Source of the DNA: Halobacillus_A sp043497005
GTDB lineage: Bacteria > Bacillota > Bacilli > Bacillales > Halobacillaceae
NCBI RefSeq assembly: GCF_043497005.1
Contig: NZ_JBIEKE010000005.1
Span: 1 to 64,000 of the forward strand
DNA: 64,000 nucleotides
Direction of reading: 5' to 3'
The notes below the pieces were generated by a model that ran no database searches, was not told where the DNA came from, and worked only from the letters and a program-made list of their open reading frames with translations. How positions within the stretch are numbered: position 1 is the first letter of the stretch; every line of letters starts with the position of its first letter. This document shows positions 62,348-64,000 of this stretch, in pieces. The translations under genes were made by a program, and so were the position numbers.

Positions 62348-63298
62348 TTAAACGACACAAAGGGAAGCCTCCCCTTCCAAGAGTTTTGCCACTTCATGGG
62401 TGACAAGCATAGAGATACGGGATTGAGACTCCTCCGTAAGACCGGCAATATGTGGGGTAAATGTGAGATTTTCAAAAGCTAACAGTTTATCCGTTACATC
62501 GATTGGTTCTTTTTCTAGAACATCCAGATAAGCTCCGGCAATCTCCTGGTTTTTTAATGCGTGATAAAGGGCATCTTCATCAATAATGCCCCCCCTAGAA
62601 GAGTTAATAATATATGCATTCGGTTTCATTGATATAAATTGTTCATACGATATTAAATGTTTCGTAGAGGAAGTGAGTGGGACATGAATGGATATGAAGT
62701 CAGCACTAGCCAATACCTCCTTTAGGCTTTTTTTTCTGTGTACGCCTGTTTCGGCTATAACATGATCGTAATCCGTCATAAAAGGGTCATATCCTATAAC
62801 TTCCATCCCAAATGCTTTAGCCCTCCTGGCCACACGATGAGCAATTTCTCCCAATCCAATTAAGCCAATTGTTGTCCTGTATATTTCATTACCTGTGTGG
62901 GCTACTCTATCCCAATTTCCATTTTTCACATCATCATTAGCTGCGTGAATGGGCCGATTAGCATTTAAAATTACTGCCATAACGTACTCGGCCACCGAGG
63001 TTGCGTTTGCGTGACGAGGGACTACCACTTTAATTCCCTTTTCTTTAGCCTTTTCAACATCAATATTGTCTAATCCTACTCCTAATCGTCCAATGACTTT
63101 TAAGTGACTTCCATTATTTAATAATTCTTGATCTACTCTTGTTTGATTCCGAACAATCAAAGCGTCTGCATACTTAATTTTCTCCTGCAACGATTGCTTG
63201 TCATTCCATAGGTTAGGCTCATATTGAACTTCTATGTTTTTTTCTCTTAATTGTTCAATACCCTCTTCTTTAATAATTTCTGTGATTAACACTCTCAC
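62348..63298 (-). CDS. slcC: (S)-sulfolactate dehydrogenase-like enzyme (SlcC, 2-hydroxyacid dehydrogenase family)
   Basis: A 316-residue protein with the D-2-hydroxyacid dehydrogenase fold. NAD motif TIGLIGLGEIAHRVARRA (about 145), RLGVGLDNID (about 72), the Arg of NSSRGGIIDEDAL (about 230), Glu, and the catalytic His in FTPHIAGLTEES (about 280) are present. SlcC of Chromohalobacter belongs to this SerA-like family. GTG 63298 is preferred since AAAGGAGG lies about 10 bases upstream; the frame is open to 63346. 3-Phosphoglycerate dehydrogenase is the main alternative, but no ACT domain is present. Confidence 0.75.
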   Translation of the reverse strand: MRVLITEIIKEEGIEQLREKNIEVQYEPNLWNDKQSLQEKIKYADALIVRNQTRVDQELLNNGSHLKVIGRLGVGLDNIDVEKAKEKGIKVVVPRHANATSVAEYVMAVILNANRPIHAANDDVKNGNWDRVAHTGNEIYRTTIGLIGLGEIAHRVARRAKAFGMEVIGYDPFMTDYDHVIAETGVHRKKSLKEVLASADFISIHVPLTSSTKHLISYEQFISMKPNAYIINSSRGGIIDEDALYHALKNQEIAGAYLDVLEKEPIDVTDKLLAFENLTFTPHIAGLTEESQSRISMLVTHEVAKLLEGEASLCVV

Positions 63299-63439
63299 TT
63301 TAACCCTTCCTCCTTTAAATTTAGTGGTAAAGAAGTAAATCTTCATTCAAAAGGGGTTACTTTTAGATTAACTAAATATTGTAGGTATAAAACCTACAAG
63401 GGTCTAAATATATTCTCGAAACTAAATCAAAAAGGTTTG

Positions 63440-63453
63440 GTGACCCAACCAAT
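63440..63453. promoter_or_regulatory. Regulon operator copy 4 (slcC / yeiH divergent region)
   Basis: The minus strand reads ATTGGTTGGGTCAC, extended to the dyad GGTTTGGTGACCCAACC on plus. It lies between the divergent slcC operon and the YeiH-like gene and could control both. Confidence 0.8.
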
Positions 63454-63634
63454 ATACCATTAAAATATATTTTTTTCAAATTATTTTAACAATTCAAAGA
63501 GTATTAAACCTTTTATACTCTGTTTAAGGAGATTTTTATGATTTTCTAATATAACAGTCATTAGGGATCCATATAAAAGAAAGGCTCTTTTCTATGCTAT
63601 GTTTTAAAAAAAGCAAGAGAGGAGCTTATTGATT

Positions 63635-64000
63635 ATGGCACAGTTTGCCCACCAATTAGAGGAAGCTGATAACCCAAAGAAAAAACAAAAAATAAAATCT
63701 TCGGTCTTATCATGGATAGGTGGTATTGCATTCACCTTTTTTATTGCGTTACTAGGGGTTGGTTTATCGCAACTTTGGGGATTTGATCGTGTCGGGCCAT
63801 TGGCGAGTGCAATTATTATCTCGGTTGTATGCCGTCAGATTTGGGAGTATCCAGAGAAGATCCGTCCAGGGATTGAGTTTTCCGCAAAAAAATTACTTCG
63901 CGTAGCTATTGTGTTATATGGTCTGAAATTAAATATTGGAGTGATTTTTAACCAAGGAATGCCTCTGCTCGTCCGGGATATAGCAACTATCACCTTTGTG
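63635..64000 (+). CDS. YeiH/UPF0324-family putative sulfate/sulfite exporter (partial, runs off the window)
   Basis: The first 122 codons are present, starting at ATG 63635 behind GAGAGGAGC. The segment has a hydrophilic head, a membrane helix (about 28-46), GFDRVGPLASAIIISVVCRQIW and SAKKLLRVAIVLYGLKLNIG, the conserved core of the UPF0324 family. Members (SuyZ/YeiH type) accompany suyAB genes and are thought to export sulfite or sulfate. The C-terminal half lies outside the window. Confidence 0.75.
   Translation, partial: MAQFAHQLEEADNPKKKQKIKSSVLSWIGGIAFTFFIALLGVGLSQLWGFDRVGPLASAIIISVVCRQIWEYPEKIRPGIEFSAKKLLRVAIVLYGLKLNIGVIFNQGMPLLVRDIATITFV

Noticed and set aside
62348..63298. 3-Phosphoglycerate dehydrogenase (serA)
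   Set aside because: The fold is the same, but there is no ACT/regulatory domain, and the gene is in one operon with a ComC-type gene and a GntR regulator under the sulfonate operator.
1..64000. Intact insertion sequence or prophage
   Set aside because: No DDE or HUH transposase, capsid, terminase or portal gene was seen; mobility genes are conjugative, plus one complete and one truncated serine resolvase.

Overview
The window looks like 64 kb of a large, low-GC conjugative plasmid (or a plasmid-derived island) from a spore-forming, probably salt- or alkali-tolerant Bacillaceae. The assignment rests on the gene families (Tcp/ICEBs1-type transfer genes, AbrB, YolD, RsbR and MerR-type plasmid proteins), strong GGAGG ribosome-binding sites with frequent TTG/GTG starts, and B. 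subtilis-like promoters and operators. The species cannot be fixed from the sequence alone. No rRNA, tRNA or CRISPR array was seen.

Layout. 0-8.6 kb: plasmid maintenance. It holds a 5'-truncated peptidoglycan-binding gene, small proteins, an RsbR-like STAS protein, a MerR-type coiled-coil protein with two decayed copies beside it, a family of ACGTAAACGTTTACGT palindromes, and a primase-type replication gene behind a hairpin/attenuator leader. 8.2-19.9 kb: an oriT-like nested inverted repeat, then a complete-looking transfer operon (replication-relaxation protein, VirD4, VirB8, TcpD, TcpE, VirB4, exclusion-like lipoprotein, VirB6, lysozyme/M23 hydrolase, a second VirB8-like protein). 20-34.6 kb: accessory genes (AbrB, lipoproteins, YolD, a second MerR-type protein, ArdC antirestriction, a SIR2 defence-type protein, a serine resolvase) mixed with repeats and gene debris.

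35.3-48.7 kb: an AT-rich biosynthetic cluster. AraC regulator, lysine/ornithine N-hydroxylase, class III aminotransferase, DAO-type flavin oxidase, SIS protein, cytosolic binding protein, GGCT-cupin protein, methionyl-tRNA-synthetase-like protein, short aspartate kinase, APC permease and Nudix protein are followed by an O6-alkylguanine methyltransferase and an AdaA-type protein. The combination N-hydroxylase + cupin + MetRS-like + flavin oxidase matches the known hydrazine (N-N bond) forming machinery. DNA-alkylation repair next to it suggests a reactive, possibly DNA-alkylating product. I regard this as the most likely undescribed system in the window.

49.5-64 kb: an organosulfonate catabolic regulon. 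It holds a TTT-family transporter, a TauE-type exporter, a CuA lipoprotein, a two-subunit class I fumarase-like enzyme, a succinate dehydrogenase-like complex, SuyAB-type sulfo-lyase, two stereo-opposed dehydrogenases of the SlcC and ComC type, a FadR-type GntR regulator and a YeiH-type exporter. One 14-bp sequence, ATTGGTTGGGTCAC, lies upstream of all four transcription units and ties them into one regulon. Sulfolactate would be racemised by SlcC/ComC and split by SuyAB to pyruvate and sulfite. The co-regulated, sequence-divergent Sdh/Fum pair is not needed for that, and raises the possibility of a C4 sulfonate such as sulfosuccinate as substrate.
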